A stretch of 44,255 bases of DNA from Sedimenticola thiotaurini (GCA_011051715.1 DRKP01000044.1:1-44255), one strand, 5' to 3'. Shown: positions 33,091 to 43,263, counted from the first letter of the stretch. A program made the numbers and translations. The notes: generated by a model not told the origin, from the sequence alone.

Positions 33091-34344
33091 ATGTTCGAAA
33101 AAAATATGCAGATCGCGGGCTATGACGATGAGCTCTGGAACGCCATCCAGGCAGAGGAGCGGCGCCAGGAGGAGCACATCGAGCTGATCGCCTCGGAGAA
33201 CTATACCAGTCCGCGGGTGATGCAGGCGCAGGGCTCGGTGCTGACCAACAAGTACGCCGAGGGCTACCCGGGCAAGCGCTATTACGGTGGCTGCGAGTAT
33301 GTGGATATCGCCGAGCAGCTGGCCATCGACCGGGCCAAGGAGCTGTTCGGGGCCGACTACGCCAATGTCCAGCCCCATTCCGGTTCCCAGGCCAATGCCC
33401 CCGTCTACCTGGCCCTGTGCCAGCCGGGTGACACCATCCTCGGCATGAGCCTGGCCCACGGTGGTCACCTGACCCACGGTGCCAAGCCCAACTTCTCCGG
33501 CAAGCTCTACAACGCGGTTCAGTACGGCCTCGATCCGGCGACCGGCGAGATCGACTATGCCGAGGTCGAGCGGCTGGCGCAGGAGCACCGGCCGCGCATG
33601 ATCGTGGCCGGTTTCTCCGCCTATTCCCGGGTGGTCGACTGGCAGCGGTTCCGTGACATCGCCGACGGGGTGGACGCCTATCTGTTCGTCGACATGGCCC
33701 ACATCGCCGGCCTGGTGGCGGCCGGTCTCTATCCCAGCCCGGTGCAGATCGCCGATGTCACCACCACCACCACCCACAAGACCCTGCGCGGGCCGCGTGG
33801 CGGCCTGATCCTGGCGAAGGCGAATCCGGAGATCGAGAAGAAGCTCAACTCCCTGGTCTTTCCCGGCACCCAGGGCGGACCCCTGATGCACGTGATCGCC
33901 GCCAAGGCGGTCGCCTTCAAGGAGGCGATGGAGCCCGGTTTCGTCGACTACCAGAAGCAGGTCCTGGCCAATGCCCGCACCATGGCCGGGGTCTTCATGC
34001 AGCGGGGCTACGACGTGGTCTCCGGCGGCACCGACGATCACCTGTTCCTGGTCAGTTTCATCGAGGCCGGGCTCACCGGCAAGGATGTGGATGCCTGGCT
34101 CGGCGACGCCAATATCACCGTCAACAAGAATGCGGTGCCCAACGACCCCCAGTCCCCCTTCGTCACCAGCGGCATCCGGGTCGGCACCCCGGCGATGACC
34201 ACCCGGGGCATGGGCGAGGCCGAGGCGTTGGAGCTGGCCGGCTGGATGTGCGACGTCATCGACGGCCGCGGTGACCAGGCGGTGATCACGGATGTCAAGG
34301 GCCGGGTGCTGGAGCTGTGCAAGCGGTTTCCGGTCTACGGCTGA
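33091..34344 (+). CDS. glyA: Serine hydroxymethyltransferase
   Basis: A 417-residue PLP enzyme, the same length as E. coli GlyA. It converts serine and tetrahydrofolate to glycine and 5,10-methylene-tetrahydrofolate. Blocks include [36 protein letters not shown] and the PLP lysine (about 230) in [14 protein letters not shown], with the C-terminal [15 protein letters not shown]. The start is ATG 33091 ([16 protein letters not shown]), aligning with E. coli MLKREMNIADYDAELW; upstream in-frame ATG 33046 overlaps the -10-like TAAAAT and is unlikely. It leads the cluster with nrdR 26 bases downstream. Confidence 0.98.
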   Translation: MFEKNMQIAGYDDELWNAIQAEERRQEEHIELIASENYTSPRVMQAQGSVLTNKYAEGYPGKRYYGGCEYVDIAEQLAIDRAKELFGADYANVQPHSGSQANAPVYLALCQPGDTILGMSLAHGGHLTHGAKPNFSGKLYNAVQYGLDPATGEIDYAEVERLAQEHRPRMIVAGFSAYSRVVDWQRFRDIADGVDAYLFVDMAHIAGLVAAGLYPSPVQIADVTTTTTHKTLRGPRGGLILAKANPEIEKKLNSLVFPGTQGGPLMHVIAAKAVAFKEAMEPGFVDYQKQVLANARTMAGVFMQRGYDVVSGGTDDHLFLVSFIEAGLTGKDVDAWLGDANITVNKNAVPNDPQSPFVTSGIRVGTPAMTTRGMGEAEALELAGWMCDVIDGRGDQAVITDVKGRVLELCKRFPVYG

Positions 34345-34370
34345 CCGCTGGCGGCTGAGGCGGGGAATCC

Positions 34371-34895
34371 ATGCGCTGTCCCTTCTGCGGGGCCCAGGAC
34401 ACCAAGGTGATCGACTCGCGCCTGTTCGGCGACGGTGACCAGGTGCGCCGCCGGCGCCAGTGCAGCGTCTGCAGCGAACGCTTCACCACCTACGAGACGG
34501 CGGAGCTCAATCTGCCCCGGGTGATCAAGCAGGACGGCAGCCGGGTACCGTTCGACGGCCGCAAGCTGGCCTCCGGCATGACCCGGGCGCTGGAGAAGCG
34601 GCCGGTCCGTACCGAGCAGGTGGAGGATGCCCTGAGCCGGATCCGTCGGCGCCTGCTGGCGACGGGGGAGCGGGAGGTGGCGTCGCGCCAGATCGGCGAG
34701 TGGGTGATGGACGAGCTGCGGGCGCTGGACCAGGTGGCCTATGTCCGCTTCGCCTCGGTCTATCGCCAGTTCGAGGACGTCAACGCCTTCCGCGAGGAGA
34801 TCGAGCGCCTGGAGCAGCAGCTGAGCCCCGATGCGCGGCGCCGGCAGCTGGATCTGCTCGCCGGCGACCACTCCGACGACGGCGAAGAATCGTGA
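34371..34895 (+). CDS. nrdR: Transcriptional repressor NrdR
   Basis: A 174-residue zinc-ribbon/ATP-cone repressor of ribonucleotide reductase genes. The ribbon is Cys3-x2-Cys6 ... Cys31-x2-Cys34 (MRCPFCG, CSVC). The ATP-cone spans about 48-140 ([19 protein letters not shown] onward), with [14 protein letters not shown] near the end. The C-terminus is about 25 residues longer than E. coli NrdR and Asp/Glu-rich (DDGEES). It follows glyA by 26 bases with GGGGAA before the ATG. Its last bases overlap the ribD GTG start (GTGA). The nrdR-ribD order is conserved in gammaproteobacteria. Confidence 0.97.
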   Translation: MRCPFCGAQDTKVIDSRLFGDGDQVRRRRQCSVCSERFTTYETAELNLPRVIKQDGSRVPFDGRKLASGMTRALEKRPVRTEQVEDALSRIRRRLLATGEREVASRQIGEWVMDELRALDQVAYVRFASVYRQFEDVNAFREEIERLEQQLSPDARRRQLDLLAGDHSDDGEES

Positions 34896-36007
34896 ACGCC
34901 GGCGACAGTGGCTTCATGGCCCGAGCCCTGAGGCTGGCGGAGCGGGGTCTCTATACCACCCATCCCAACCCCCGTGTCGGCTGCGTACTGGTCAGCGACG
35001 GCGAGGTGGTGGGGGAGGGCTGGCACCGCCGCGCCGGCGAGCCCCATGCGGAGCGCAACGCCCTGGCGGCCGCCGGCGGGCGGGCCCGCGGGGCCACCGC
35101 CTATGTCACCCTCGAACCCTGCAGTCACCAGGGTCGCACCCCGGCCTGCAGCGAAGGCCTGATCGAGGCCGGCGTGGCGCGGGTGGTGGTGGCGATGCAG
35201 GATCCCAATCCCCTGGTCTCCGGCCGGGGCATCGCCGCCCTGCGCTCCGCCGGCATCGGGGTGGAGGTCGGACTGATGGAGGCGGCGGCCCGGGCCCTCA
35301 ATCCCGGCTTCATCCGGCGCATGGAGCAGGGCCGTCCCTGGGTGCGCTGCAAGCTGGCCATGAGCCTGGACGGCCGCACCGCCATGGCCAGCGGTGAAAG
35401 CAAGTGGATCACCGGCGAGGCGGCGCGGCTGGACGTGCAGCGGCTGCGCGCCCGCAGCGACGCCATCGTCACCGGCATCGGCACGGTGCGGGCGGACGAC
35501 CCCGCCATGAATGTCCGTATCGCCAGTGACGGGCTGTACGGTGTCGACTCGGAGGAGTATCTGCGCCAGCCCCTGCGGGTGGTGCTCGACCCGCTGCTGG
35601 AGACCGATCCGGGGGCGCGCCTGCTGCGACTGCCGGGAGACGCCCTGGTGGTCGGCTCCCTGGCCGCACCGGCCGCGCGTCGTGCGCTGTTGCGGCAGGC
35701 CCGGGTGGCGGTGGAACTGCTGCCGGGCGACGAGGACCGGGTGGAGCTGGAGCCGCTGCTGGAGCTGCTGGCCGGCCGCCAGATCAACGAGGTGCTGATC
35801 GAGGCCGGCCCCACCCTCGCCGGGGCGGCCCTTGGCGCCGGGCTCATCGACGAGCTGGTGATCTACGCCGCCCCCCATCTGATGGGCGACCAGGCCCGCG
35901 GGCTGTTCCGGCTTCCCGGGCTGGTGGCGATGAGCGACCGCATCGATCTGACGATCACCGATCTGCGCATGGTGGGGCGGGACGTCCGCATCACCGCCAG
36001 GCCCTAG
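34892..36007 (+). CDS. ribD: Bifunctional pyrimidine deaminase/reductase
   Basis: A 371-residue enzyme for two steps of riboflavin synthesis: deamination of the diaminopyrimidine made by GTP cyclohydrolase II, then NADPH-dependent reduction of its ribosyl side chain. The deaminase zinc motif is PHAE (His52-Glu54) with [11 protein letters not shown]. The reductase domain from about 150 has [28 protein letters not shown] and [12 protein letters not shown], close to E. coli RibD. The start is GTG 34892, overlapping the nrdR stop by four bases and giving an N-terminus collinear with E. coli; ATG 34916 would cut conserved residues close. ribE follows after 27 bases. Confidence 0.97.
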   Translation: MNAGDSGFMARALRLAERGLYTTHPNPRVGCVLVSDGEVVGEGWHRRAGEPHAERNALAAAGGRARGATAYVTLEPCSHQGRTPACSEGLIEAGVARVVVAMQDPNPLVSGRGIAALRSAGIGVEVGLMEAAARALNPGFIRRMEQGRPWVRCKLAMSLDGRTAMASGESKWITGEAARLDVQRLRARSDAIVTGIGTVRADDPAMNVRIASDGLYGVDSEEYLRQPLRVVLDPLLETDPGARLLRLPGDALVVGSLAAPAARRALLRQARVAVELLPGDEDRVELEPLLELLAGRQINEVLIEAGPTLAGAALGAGLIDELVIYAAPHLMGDQARGLFRLPGLVAMSDRIDLTITDLRMVGRDVRITARP

Positions 36008-36034
36008 GACCTGCCACCGGATAGGGGAGGGCAA

Positions 36035-36706
36035 ATGTTCACCGGCATCATCCAGGCCATCGGCACTCTCGAGGGCCGCGAACCCCGGGGTGGCGACGTC
36101 CGCCTGTGGGTGCGGGCCGAAGGGCTGCCGCTGGCGGAGGCCTCCCCCGGCGACAGTATCGCCACCAATGGCGTCTGTCTCACCGTGGTGGAACTGACCA
36201 CGGACGGCTATGCCGCCGATGTCTCCAATGAGAGCCTGGCGCTGACCACCCTGGGTGGTCTGCAGCCGGGGGCGCCGCTCAACCTGGAGACGGCGCTTAC
36301 CCTGCGCACGCCGTTGGGCGGGCATCTGGTCAGCGGTCATGTGGATGGCATCGGCGAGGTGCTGGAGCGGCGCAGTGACGGCCGCTCGGTCCGCTTCACC
36401 CTGGAGGCGCCGGCGGCGCTGGCGCGCTACATCGCCGCCAAGGGCTCGATCTGTGTCGATGGCGCCAGCCTGACCGTCAACCGCGTGGAGGGCAGCCGCT
36501 TCCAGCTCAACGTGGTTCCCCACACCCTGGAGCAGACCATCATGGCCGGCTACCGCGCCGGTACCCGGGTCAACCTGGAGGTGGACCTGGTGGCCCGCTA
36601 CCTGGAACGGCTGCTGCTCGGTGAGCGGGCGGCCGAGCCGGACGCCGGTTCCGGCGTGACCCTGGAACTGCTGGCGCGCAGCGGTTTCCTGAAGCACGGC
36701 TCGTAG
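36035..36706 (+). CDS. ribE: Riboflavin synthase alpha subunit
   Basis: A 223-residue enzyme that dismutates two molecules of 6,7-dimethyl-8-ribityllumazine to riboflavin (the gene is called ribC in E. coli). Two lumazine-binding repeats are visible, beginning [12 protein letters not shown] and, near residue 98, [15 protein letters not shown], each with the conserved substrate loop ([19 protein letters not shown]). The N-terminal MFTGI is diagnostic. Length is normal. GGGGAGGG lies 7-14 bases upstream of the ATG. It continues the ribD unit and is followed by a 163-base gap with a promoter candidate for ribBX. Confidence 0.97.
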   Translation: MFTGIIQAIGTLEGREPRGGDVRLWVRAEGLPLAEASPGDSIATNGVCLTVVELTTDGYAADVSNESLALTTLGGLQPGAPLNLETALTLRTPLGGHLVSGHVDGIGEVLERRSDGRSVRFTLEAPAALARYIAAKGSICVDGASLTVNRVEGSRFQLNVVPHTLEQTIMAGYRAGTRVNLEVDLVARYLERLLLGERAAEPDAGSGVTLELLARSGFLKHGS

Positions 36707-36794
36707 CCCTCTCCTGCCGCCGATGGATGTGAATGGGATGCGGTTGCCCCTGCTCCAGATCCCAGGGCCGGAGCCCGGTGGGGGCTGCCACGGT

Positions 36795-36823
36795 TTTCCA
36801 GCCGTCGGCCGATTTGCTACTAT
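36795..36823 (+). promoter_or_regulatory. Candidate promoter of ribBX
   Basis: TTTCCA (36795-36800), a 17-base spacer, then TACTAT (36818-36823); four of six matches each. Predicted start near 36830, 40 bases before the ribBX ATG. The 163-base gap shows no FMN riboswitch-like conserved core. Confidence 0.35.
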
Positions 36824-36869
36824 TCCTTGTTTGCCGCAGCGCGCCTGTCCGGTGCCGGTGAAGTGAGCG

Positions 36870-37982
36870 ATGGAACTGAACAGTACCGAAGAAATCATCG
36901 AGGATCTGCGCCAGGGACGGATGGTCGTCATCATGGACGACGAGGACCGGGAGAACGAGGGCGATCTGGTGATGGCGGCCGAGAAGGTGACGCCGGACGC
37001 GATCAACTTCATGGCCCGCTACGGCCGTGGCCTGATCTGCCTGACCCTGACCAAGGAGCGCTGCCAGCAGCTGCGCCTGCCGCTGATGGTGGGGGTCAAC
37101 GAGTCGGCCCATGCCACCAACTTCACCGTCTCGATCGAGGCGGCCGAGGGGGTGACGACCGGCATCTCCGCCGCCGACCGGGCCACCACGGTACTGGCGG
37201 CGGTGAAGCCGGACGCCCAGCCCCAGGACATCGTGCAGCCGGGCCACATCTTCCCGCTGATGGCCCAGCCTGGCGGCGTGCTGGTGCGGGCCGGCCACAC
37301 CGAGGCGGGCTGTGACCTGGCGCGGATGGCGGGCCTGACGCCGGCGGCGGTGATCGTGGAGATCCTCAACGAGGACGGCAGCATGGCGCGGCGCCCGGAC
37401 CTGGAGCGTTTCGCCGCGGAGCACGGCCTCAGGATCGGCACCATCGCCGACCTGATCCACTATCGGGTGCGCAACGAGAAGACGGTGGAGCGGGTGAGCG
37501 ACTGTCTCCTGCCCACCGAGCACGGTGAGTTCCGCATGCTCGCCTACCAGGACACGGTGGACAACGAACTGCACCTGGCCCTGGTGATGGGCGAGGTGTC
37601 GCCGGAGCGGCCGACCTTGGTACGGGTGCACATGCAGAACACCCTGTGCGACCTGTTCCGCACCCGCCACGAGGGCTGCGGCTGGCCGCTGGACAATGCC
37701 ATGCGCTGTGTCGCCCGGGAAGGGGCCGGTGTCATCGTGGTGCTGCGCAACCACGACACCAGCCGCGAGATCATCCAGCGCATGCGCGAGATCCAGTTCC
37801 AGGAGAAGGGGGAGACCACCGAGAGCGGCAACAGCGCCAAACACCTGCGCACCTTTGGTGTCGGCGCCCAGATCCTGTCCGACCTCGGGGTGCGCCAGAT
37901 GCGGGTGCTGAGTGCACCGATGGCGCTGCACGGCATCTCCGGCTTCCAGCTCGAGGTGGTGGAGTACGTGGAGTGCAAGTAG
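36870..37982 (+). CDS. ribBX: DHBP synthase with degenerate GTP cyclohydrolase II domain (RibBX)
   Basis: A 370-residue two-domain protein. Residues 1-200 are 3,4-dihydroxy-2-butanone-4-phosphate synthase, with the acidic loop [16 protein letters not shown] and [14 protein letters not shown]; it makes the four-carbon precursor from ribulose 5-phosphate. Residues about 205-370 resemble GTP cyclohydrolase II, but where RibA has three zinc cysteines (CLTGD...RCDCG) this protein reads [20 protein letters not shown], with two of the three missing. It is therefore probably inactive as a cyclohydrolase, matching the RibBX variant known in proteobacteria. A separate RibA should be encoded elsewhere. 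The role of the second domain is unknown. Confidence 0.95.
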   Translation: MELNSTEEIIEDLRQGRMVVIMDDEDRENEGDLVMAAEKVTPDAINFMARYGRGLICLTLTKERCQQLRLPLMVGVNESAHATNFTVSIEAAEGVTTGISAADRATTVLAAVKPDAQPQDIVQPGHIFPLMAQPGGVLVRAGHTEAGCDLARMAGLTPAAVIVEILNEDGSMARRPDLERFAAEHGLRIGTIADLIHYRVRNEKTVERVSDCLLPTEHGEFRMLAYQDTVDNELHLALVMGEVSPERPTLVRVHMQNTLCDLFRTRHEGCGWPLDNAMRCVAREGAGVIVVLRNHDTSREIIQRMREIQFQEKGETTESGNSAKHLRTFGVGAQILSDLGVRQMRVLSAPMALHGISGFQLEVVEYVECK

Positions 37983-38072
37983 GCGACCGGGGCGGCTGAC
38001 CACCGGACGGGCCGGCCCGGGATCCCCCGGCGTGCGGCGATACGGATCACGGGAAAACAGAAGGTTCGATTC

Positions 38073-38552
38073 ATGGCGATCAAGACAATCGAAGGGGCAT
38101 TGACCATCCACGGCGCGCGCTTCTGCCTGGTGGTGGCGCGATTCAACAGTTTCGTGGTGGAGAGCCTGCTGGATGGGGCGGTTGACGCCCTGCGCCGGCA
38201 CGGCGTCGGCGACGACGAGATCACCATCGTGCGGGTGCCCGGTGCGTTCGAGATGCCGCTGGTGCTGGAGCGGCTGGCGGCCAAGGGCGGATACGATGCC
38301 ATCGTCGCCCTTGGCGCGGTGATCCGCGGCGGCACTCCCCACTTCGACTACGTCGCCGGCGAGTGCGTCAAGGGGATGGCCCAGGTGAGCCTGAAGCATG
38401 GTGTCCCCATCGCCTTCGGCGTGCTCACCGTGGACACCATCGAGCAGGCGATCGAACGGGCCGGTACCAAGGCCGGAAACAAGGGGGCCGAGGCGGCCAT
38501 GTCGGCGCTGGAGATGGTCAACGTGCTGCGCCAGGTCGACCAGGGCCTGTGA
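38073..38552 (+). CDS. ribH: 6,7-dimethyl-8-ribityllumazine synthase
   Basis: A 159-residue enzyme that condenses the RibBX product with the RibD-pathway pyrimidine to form lumazine, usually as a 60-subunit capsid or a pentamer. Motifs: [48 protein letters not shown] with the catalytic His near 89, and [21 protein letters not shown] (substrate loop). GAAGG lies 9-13 bases before the ATG. It follows ribBX by 90 bases and precedes nusB by 140. Confidence 0.97.
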   Translation: MAIKTIEGALTIHGARFCLVVARFNSFVVESLLDGAVDALRRHGVGDDEITIVRVPGAFEMPLVLERLAAKGGYDAIVALGAVIRGGTPHFDYVAGECVKGMAQVSLKHGVPIAFGVLTVDTIEQAIERAGTKAGNKGAEAAMSALEMVNVLRQVDQGL

Positions 38553-38692
38553 AACGATCATGAACCTGCGTTCAGCGCCTGAAGCGTCCGGTCACCGGGA
38601 CGGACTTGCTGCCGGCAGTCCGCCATCGGCCGCGGATGCCGCCCCTTCGAACACGATCCTCTTCGTCCGGATCCATCCAGAGGTTCCCTAGG

Positions 38693-39112
38693 ATGAGTCG
38701 CAGGAAGAGCCAGGCCCGGCACCACGCGGTCCAGGCCATCTACCAGTGGCAGATGACCGGGCAGGATATCGGCGAGATCCGGGACCAGTTTCTCTCGGAG
38801 CAGGAGGTTGGTGACTTCGACGTCGCCTACTTCGAGCGCCTGCTGCGCGGCGTTCCCACCCATCTGGGCGAGCTGGACCAGGCCCTGGGCCCCTGCCTCG
38901 ACCGCTCCATCGAGAGCGTCGACCCGGTGGAGCGGGCGATCCTGCGCATCGGCGCCTTCGAACTGCTGCACCAGCCGGACGTCCCCTACCGGGTGGTGAT
39001 CAACGAGGCGGTGGAGCGGGCCAAGGTGTTCGGCGCCGAGCAGGGTCACCGTTTCGTCAACGGTGTGCTGGACCGGCTGGCCCGGAGTGTGCGCAGCGCC
39101 GAGATCCGCTGA
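38693..39112 (+). CDS. nusB: Transcription antitermination factor NusB
   Basis: A 139-residue all-helical RNA-binding protein that pairs with NusE (S10) on boxA RNA in rRNA antitermination. The N-terminal SRRKSQARHHAVQAIYQWQMTG has the usual arginine-rich start, and the C-terminal half carries VDPVERAILRIGAFEL and NEAVERAKVFGAEQGHRFVNGV typical of NusB. The ATG at 38693 has AGAGG 8-12 bases upstream. The ribH-nusB-thiL order is conserved in gammaproteobacteria. The 140-base gap before it holds a 43-codon open frame that I do not believe is a gene. Confidence 0.97.
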   Translation: MSRRKSQARHHAVQAIYQWQMTGQDIGEIRDQFLSEQEVGDFDVAYFERLLRGVPTHLGELDQALGPCLDRSIESVDPVERAILRIGAFELLHQPDVPYRVVINEAVERAKVFGAEQGHRFVNGVLDRLARSVRSAEIR

Positions 39113-39214
39113 GCCGGCGCCCCAGCGATCACCGGTTCCGATGGTCCCGGCCGCTGGATCCCGGTCGCCGGCCGGCCCCTCCGGGCCACGGCCGGCCATG
39201 CTACCCTTGGTTCC

Positions 39215-40174
39215 ATGCCCCTGTCCGAATTCGACCTGATCCAGCGCTTCTTCTCCGCCGCCGGCCACCCCCGTGACGACGTCGTTGTCGGCATCGGGGA
39301 CGATTGTGCCCTGCTGCAGGTGCCCGCGGACGAGCAGCTGGTGGTGACCACCGACACCCTGGTCGAAGGGATCCATTTTCTGCCCGGCTGTGACCCCGGT
39401 TCCGTCGGTCACAAGGCGCTGGCGGTCAATCTCAGTGACCTGGCAGCGATGGCGGCCAGGCCCGCCTGGGTGACCCTGGCCCTGACCCTGCCAGCGGCCG
39501 ACGAGTCCTGGCTGACCGCCTTCAGCGCCGGTTTCTCTTCCCTCGCACGGTGTCACGACGTCGCACTGGTCGGCGGCGATACCACCCGCGGCCCCCTCAG
39601 CGTCACCGTCCAGGCGCTGGGGCTGGTGCCGTCGGGGGGGGCGCTGCGGCGCAACGGGGCCCGCCCCGGCGACCTGATCGCGGTCACCGGCACCCTGGGC
39701 GACGCCGGCCTGGCCCTGCGGCGGCGGTCGGAGGGTGTGGCGGCAGGTGAGCCCGGCCATCGGCTGGACCGGCCGCAGCCGCGGGTGGCCGCGGGCCTGG
39801 CCCTGCGTGGACTGGCCAGCGCGGCGATCGACATCTCGGATGGCCTGCTGGCGGACCTGGGACATATCTGCAGCGCCAGCGCAGTGGCGGCGGTGATCGA
39901 ACTGGAGTCCCTGCCCCTGTCACCGGCGGTGAGGGAAGCGGTCAAGGGCGGAGACGACTGGACGCTACCCCTGTCATCGGGGGACGACTACGAGCTGTGC
40001 GTCACCCTGCCGCCGGAGAACTGGGACCAGGCGCAGGCGCGGGTGGCGCAGACCGGTGTCCGCCTGGTGCAAATCGGCCGCATCGGTGAGGGAAGCGGCA
40101 TCCGTTGCCGCGCAGGTGACGGCCGCGTGACCGCTGTCACCGCGAACGGTTACCAGCACTTCAGGCGGTCATGA
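39215..40174 (+). CDS. thiL: Thiamine-monophosphate kinase
   Basis: A 319-residue enzyme that phosphorylates thiamine monophosphate to the active cofactor thiamine pyrophosphate. Motifs of the ThiL/PurM fold: VVVGIGDDCALL (metal and ATP), TDTLVEGIHF, GHKALAVNLSDLAAMAARP, LVGGDTTRGP and AIDISDGLLADLGHI. The length is normal. It starts at ATG 39215, 102 bases after nusB. The likely downstream partner in gammaproteobacteria, pgpA, is absent; a secreted protease gene follows instead after 31 bases. Confidence 0.96.
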   Translation: MPLSEFDLIQRFFSAAGHPRDDVVVGIGDDCALLQVPADEQLVVTTDTLVEGIHFLPGCDPGSVGHKALAVNLSDLAAMAARPAWVTLALTLPAADESWLTAFSAGFSSLARCHDVALVGGDTTRGPLSVTVQALGLVPSGGALRRNGARPGDLIAVTGTLGDAGLALRRRSEGVAAGEPGHRLDRPQPRVAAGLALRGLASAAIDISDGLLADLGHICSASAVAAVIELESLPLSPAVREAVKGGDDWTLPLSSGDDYELCVTLPPENWDQAQARVAQTGVRLVQIGRIGEGSGIRCRAGDGRVTAVTANGYQHFRRS

Positions 40175-40205
40175 GCAGGGGACGCAGACAGGAGAGGAGA
40201 GCGAC

Positions 40206-40859
40206 ATGCGAGCAAGGATCGGCATCATCTGCCTGACACTGGTGCTGGGACTGTCCGGCCCCGCCGGCGCCCAGGTCGGCCAGCTGCGGGTGATGGCCCT
40301 GTTTCCGGGCAAGGCGATGGTGGAGGTGGATGGCAAGCAGCGCATGCTGCGGGTCGGCGAGGTGGAGAAGGACGGGCTGCGGCTGATCTCCGCCAATGCC
40401 AGGGGGGCCGTCATCGAGATCGACGGCGAGCGCGGGGAGTACCGGGTGGGTTCCCACGTGGGCACCCGTTTCTCCGCCCCGGTGACCAGGGAGGCCAAGA
40501 TCTGGCGCGACCGCCAGGGCGCCTACCGTACCGTCGGCACCATCAACGGGCGCATGGCCGACATGCTGATCGACACCGGCGCCACCAGCGTCGCCATGAG
40601 CGAAACGGAGGCCAGGCGGCTGGGCATCCCCTACCGCCTGGAGGGGGAGAGGACCGGGGTGCGGACCGCCTCCGGCAGCGCCCGGGCCTATGCCGTGCGG
40701 CTGGACCAGGTGCGGGTGGGAGCGATCGAACTGCGCGGGGTGGATGCGGTGGTGATCGAGGGTGACGCCCCGCCCCAGGTGCTGCTGGGCATGAGTTTCC
40801 TCAAGCGGGTGGTGATGGAGAACCAGGGGGCCCTGCTGGTACTGCGCAGCAAGTTCTGA
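40206..40859 (+). CDS. Secreted retropepsin-like aspartic protease
   Basis: A 217-residue clan AA protein. A signal peptide (cleavage near GPAGA-QV, residue 22) exports it. Residues about 25-90 form a small beta-rich domain (VMALFPGKAMVEVDGK). The protease core carries the active-site triplet in LIDTGATSVAMS (Asp123) and the LLGMSFLKR motif near the end, as in the TIGR02281-type bacterial retropepsins, which would act as dimers. No substrate is known. It follows thiL by 31 bases on the same strand with AGGAGAGG ahead of the ATG, and converges on folE2 with 21 bases between stops. Confidence 0.9.
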   Translation: MRARIGIICLTLVLGLSGPAGAQVGQLRVMALFPGKAMVEVDGKQRMLRVGEVEKDGLRLISANARGAVIEIDGERGEYRVGSHVGTRFSAPVTREAKIWRDRQGAYRTVGTINGRMADMLIDTGATSVAMSETEARRLGIPYRLEGERTGVRTASGSARAYAVRLDQVRVGAIELRGVDAVVIEGDAPPQVLLGMSFLKRVVMENQGALLVLRSKF

Positions 40860-40880
40860 GCCGACAGGGTCGCGGCCTGC

Positions 40881-41696
40881 TCAGTCCCCGTCGGCGGTCT
40901 TGTCCCGCTCGATCAATGCGTAGGCCGAGTGGTTGTGGATCGACTCGAAGTTCTCCGACTCCACCACGTAGGCACTGAAGCGGGGATCCCGGTTGAGCCG
41001 TACCGCCACGTCACGCACCATGTCCTCGACGAACTTGGGGTTGTCGTAGGCCCGCTCGGTCACATATTTCTCGTCCGGCCGCTTGAGCAGGCCGAACAGC
41101 TCGCAGGAGGCCTCCTGCTCCACCAGCTCGATGATCTCCTCGATCCAGATGAAGCCGTTGGTGCGCACCTGCACGGTGACGTGGGAGCGCTGGTTGTGGG
41201 CGCCGCGGTCGGATATCTTCTTGGAGCAGGGGCAGAGGCTGGTGACCGGCACCACCACCTTGATGTACATGATGGGCACGCCGTCGTGGATCTCACCGAT
41301 CAGGGTGACGTCGTAGTCCATCAGGCTCATTACGCCGGAGACCGGGGCCTTCTTGTTGATGAAGTAGGGGAAGTTCATCTCGATGTGACCCGACTTCGCC
41401 TCCAGCTTCTCCGCCATCTCCGACAGCATGTCCTTGAACGACTCGACACTGATCTCCTTGTCGTGGCTGTTGAGGATCTCCACGAAGCGGGACATGTGGG
41501 TGCCCTTGAAGTTGTGGGGCAGGTTCACATACATGTTGAAGTTGGCGATCGTGTGCTGGTCGCCGTCGCTGCGATCCTTCACCCGCACCGGGTGGCGGAT
41601 GTCCTTGATCCCCACCTTGTTGATGGCGATGTGGCGGGTGTCGGCGCTGCTCTGCACGTCGGCGATGTCGCAGCTGTTGTCGGCGCATTCAGTCAA
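40881..41696 (-). CDS. folE2: GTP cyclohydrolase I type 2 (FolE2)
   Basis: A 271-residue enzyme making 7,8-dihydroneopterin triphosphate from GTP, the first step of folate and queuosine-type pathways. It is the COG1469 type that can use metals other than zinc, with the motif [10 protein letters not shown] and [10 protein letters not shown], plus the start-side block [14 protein letters not shown]. FolE2 is often a Zur-regulated backup for FolE1; no Zur site was found here. It lies downstream of ispA on the minus strand after 247 bases that contain a promoter candidate, so it is probably independent. It differs from the RibA activity missing in RibBX. Confidence 0.97.
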   Translation of the reverse strand: MTECADNSCDIADVQSSADTRHIAINKVGIKDIRHPVRVKDRSDGDQHTIANFNMYVNLPHNFKGTHMSRFVEILNSHDKEISVESFKDMLSEMAEKLEAKSGHIEMNFPYFINKKAPVSGVMSLMDYDVTLIGEIHDGVPIMYIKVVVPVTSLCPCSKKISDRGAHNQRSHVTVQVRTNGFIWIEEIIELVEQEASCELFGLLKRPDEKYVTERAYDNPKFVEDMVRDVAVRLNRDPRFSAYVVESENFESIHNHSAYALIERDKTADGD

Positions 41697-41857
41697 TGTC
41701 CTGGTCCTCGGTCACGCACGGGGCGTCGTGTCGGCGGCTGCCCGGCGTCCTCCCACCGGGCAGGCAGTCAAGCTACAGCCGGCCCGGCCGCGGGGACAAC
41801 CGACAGTTTGCCGGGTTTTGTCCCCCGTGACGGCGGGATTCGGCCACAGAACCGCGA

Positions 41858-41886
41858 ATTATCACCGTCCGGACGGCGCTCTGCAA
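41858..41886 (-). promoter_or_regulatory. Candidate folE2 promoter
   Basis: On the minus strand TTGCAG (41881-41886), a 17-base spacer, then GATAAT (41858-41863, five of six). Transcription near 41851 would give a leader of about 155 bases. The rest of the 247-base ispA-folE2 gap holds a GC-rich stem near 41919-41940 and no ORF. Confidence 0.4.
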
Positions 41887-41943
41887 GTCGTTGACAGTAC
41901 AGGGGGAGCCGGCGGGGGCGTGGCAGCGGCCCCGGGGGGGCGC

Positions 41944-42855
41944 TCAGTGGCGGCGCTCGACGATGTAGCCGGCCAGCCAGCGCAGGGGGTCGGCGGCGTG
42001 GTCGAAGCCGGACAGGCTGTCGCGGGCGTCGTCGCACAGCCGCCGTGCCATGCGGCGTGACTCCTCCAGACCGAGCAGGGCCGGGTAGGTGACCTTGTCG
42101 CTGGCCTGGTCCTTGCCCTGGGTCTTGCCCAGGGTCTCGGTATCGCCCTCCACGTCGAGGATGTCGTCCTGGACCTGGAACGCCAGGCCGATGCACTTGG
42201 CATAGTGCTCCAGCTGGTGGACCCGTGCCGGGTCGGCGGTTTCGGCACAGAGGCAGCCGAGCCGGACGCTGGCGTGGATCAGCGCCCCCGTCTTGTGGAT
42301 ATGCATGTTCTCCAGCTCCGCCAGGTCCAGCTCCCGGCCGGTCGCCTCCAGGTCCATCGCCTGGCCGCCGGCCATGCCGCGGGAACCGCTGGCCACCGCC
42401 AGGGTCTGGATCATCCGCAGCCTGGTGGCGGCGGCAGGCTGTCCCTCCCGGTCCGCCGACAGGATCCTGAAGGCCAGGGTCTGGAGGGCATCCCCCACCA
42501 GGATCGCGGTCGCCTCGTCGAACGCCACGTGGCAGGTCTCGCGGCCCCGGCGCAGCTCGTCGTCGTCCATCGCCGGCAGATCGTCGTGGACCAGGGAGTA
42601 GGCGTGGATCAGTTCCACCGCCGCCGCCGGGGGGTCGAGCCGTTCCGGCGCCACCCCAAGCGCCTGGCCGCTGGCGTAGACCAGCAGCGGGCGCACCCGC
42701 TTGCCGCCCTCCAGGGTCGCGTAGCGCATCGCCCGGTGCAGACGCTCGGGCGGGATCTCCGGGGCCGGCAGCCAGTGGTCCAGGGTCTGTTCCACCCGTT
42801 CCCGGCACTGTTGCCGGTAGGCCTCCAGTGCGGTGTCGGTGGTCTCAGTGGTCAC
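41944..42855 (-). CDS. ispA: Farnesyl diphosphate synthase
   Basis: A 303-residue prenyltransferase that builds farnesyl diphosphate from isopentenyl and dimethylallyl diphosphate. The first aspartate-rich motif is DDLPAMDDD (from Asp91) and the second is [22 protein letters not shown] binds the diphosphate. The length fits IspA (299 in E. coli). Its start lies within the xseB end (11 bases of overlap), the usual xseB-ispA arrangement, but dxs, which often follows, is replaced by folE2. Confidence 0.96.
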   Translation of the reverse strand: MTTETTDTALEAYRQQCRERVEQTLDHWLPAPEIPPERLHRAMRYATLEGGKRVRPLLVYASGQALGVAPERLDPPAAAVELIHAYSLVHDDLPAMDDDELRRGRETCHVAFDEATAILVGDALQTLAFRILSADREGQPAAATRLRMIQTLAVASGSRGMAGGQAMDLEATGRELDLAELENMHIHKTGALIHASVRLGCLCAETADPARVHQLEHYAKCIGLAFQVQDDILDVEGDTETLGKTQGKDQASDKVTYPALLGLEESRRMARRLCDDARDSLSGFDHAADPLRWLAGYIVERRH

Positions 42856-43084
42856 TGTCGAAAGGTTCCAGCCCGGCCTCCGGCGTGGTGCCGGAGAGGA
42901 TCTCCACCTTCTGCTCCGCCTCCTTAAGCGCCTGCTGGCAGGTGCGGGTCAGCTCGATGCCGCGCTCGAAGGTCTTCAGCGAGTCCTCCAGGGAGAGTTC
43001 CCCCCGTTCCAGGGTCTCGACCAGTGACTCCAGCTCGCTCAGGGCCTGTTCGAAGGAGAGGGTGTCGCTTTCTTTCTTGGCCAC
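42845..43084 (-). CDS. xseB: Exodeoxyribonuclease VII small subunit
   Basis: A 79-residue helical protein that binds the XseA catalytic subunit in the nuclease that degrades single-stranded DNA from both ends. [20 protein letters not shown] and [19 protein letters not shown] are family-typical. The length matches E. coli XseB (80). It overlaps ispA by 11 bases and is divergent from parE. XseA is not in the window. Confidence 0.96.
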   Translation of the reverse strand: MAKKESDTLSFEQALSELESLVETLERGELSLEDSLKTFERGIELTRTCQQALKEAEQKVEILSGTTPEAGLEPFDSDH

Positions 43085-43210
43085 GTGATCACCGCTACTG
43101 GTTGTGCAGGAAAATGGGGAAGAGGAGGTCGAGGCGCTAACCTAACCCAGGCCACCGACGGTGGTCAAACGGGGTGCCGGCGGTGTCTCGCCAGCGCCGG
43201 CGGCGGCGTG

Positions 43211-43216
43211 TACACT
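43211..43216 (+). promoter_or_regulatory. Possible -10 element of parE
   Basis: TACACT (four of six) in the 179-base xseB-parE gap, with no clear -35 at the correct distance and a predicted start near 43223. No ribosome-binding site is evident ahead of the parE ATG. Confidence 0.2.
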
Positions 43217-43263
43217 CTGCAGCCGATGCACGCCCTTCCCAACCCCATGACCACCCAGTACCG

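Noticed and set aside
36707-36869. Possible FMN riboswitch ahead of ribBX
   Set aside because: The gap is only 163 bases and shows none of the conserved core blocks expected of that riboswitch.
38560-38691. 43-codon open frame ending one base before nusB
   Set aside because: It has no ribosome-binding site, its third-position GC is clearly lower than in neighbouring genes, and the peptide has no recognisable feature.
41697-41943. Zur operator upstream of folE2
   Set aside because: FolE2 is often Zur-controlled, but no palindrome resembling the Zur consensus is present; only GTGATAATTC is vaguely similar to one half-site.
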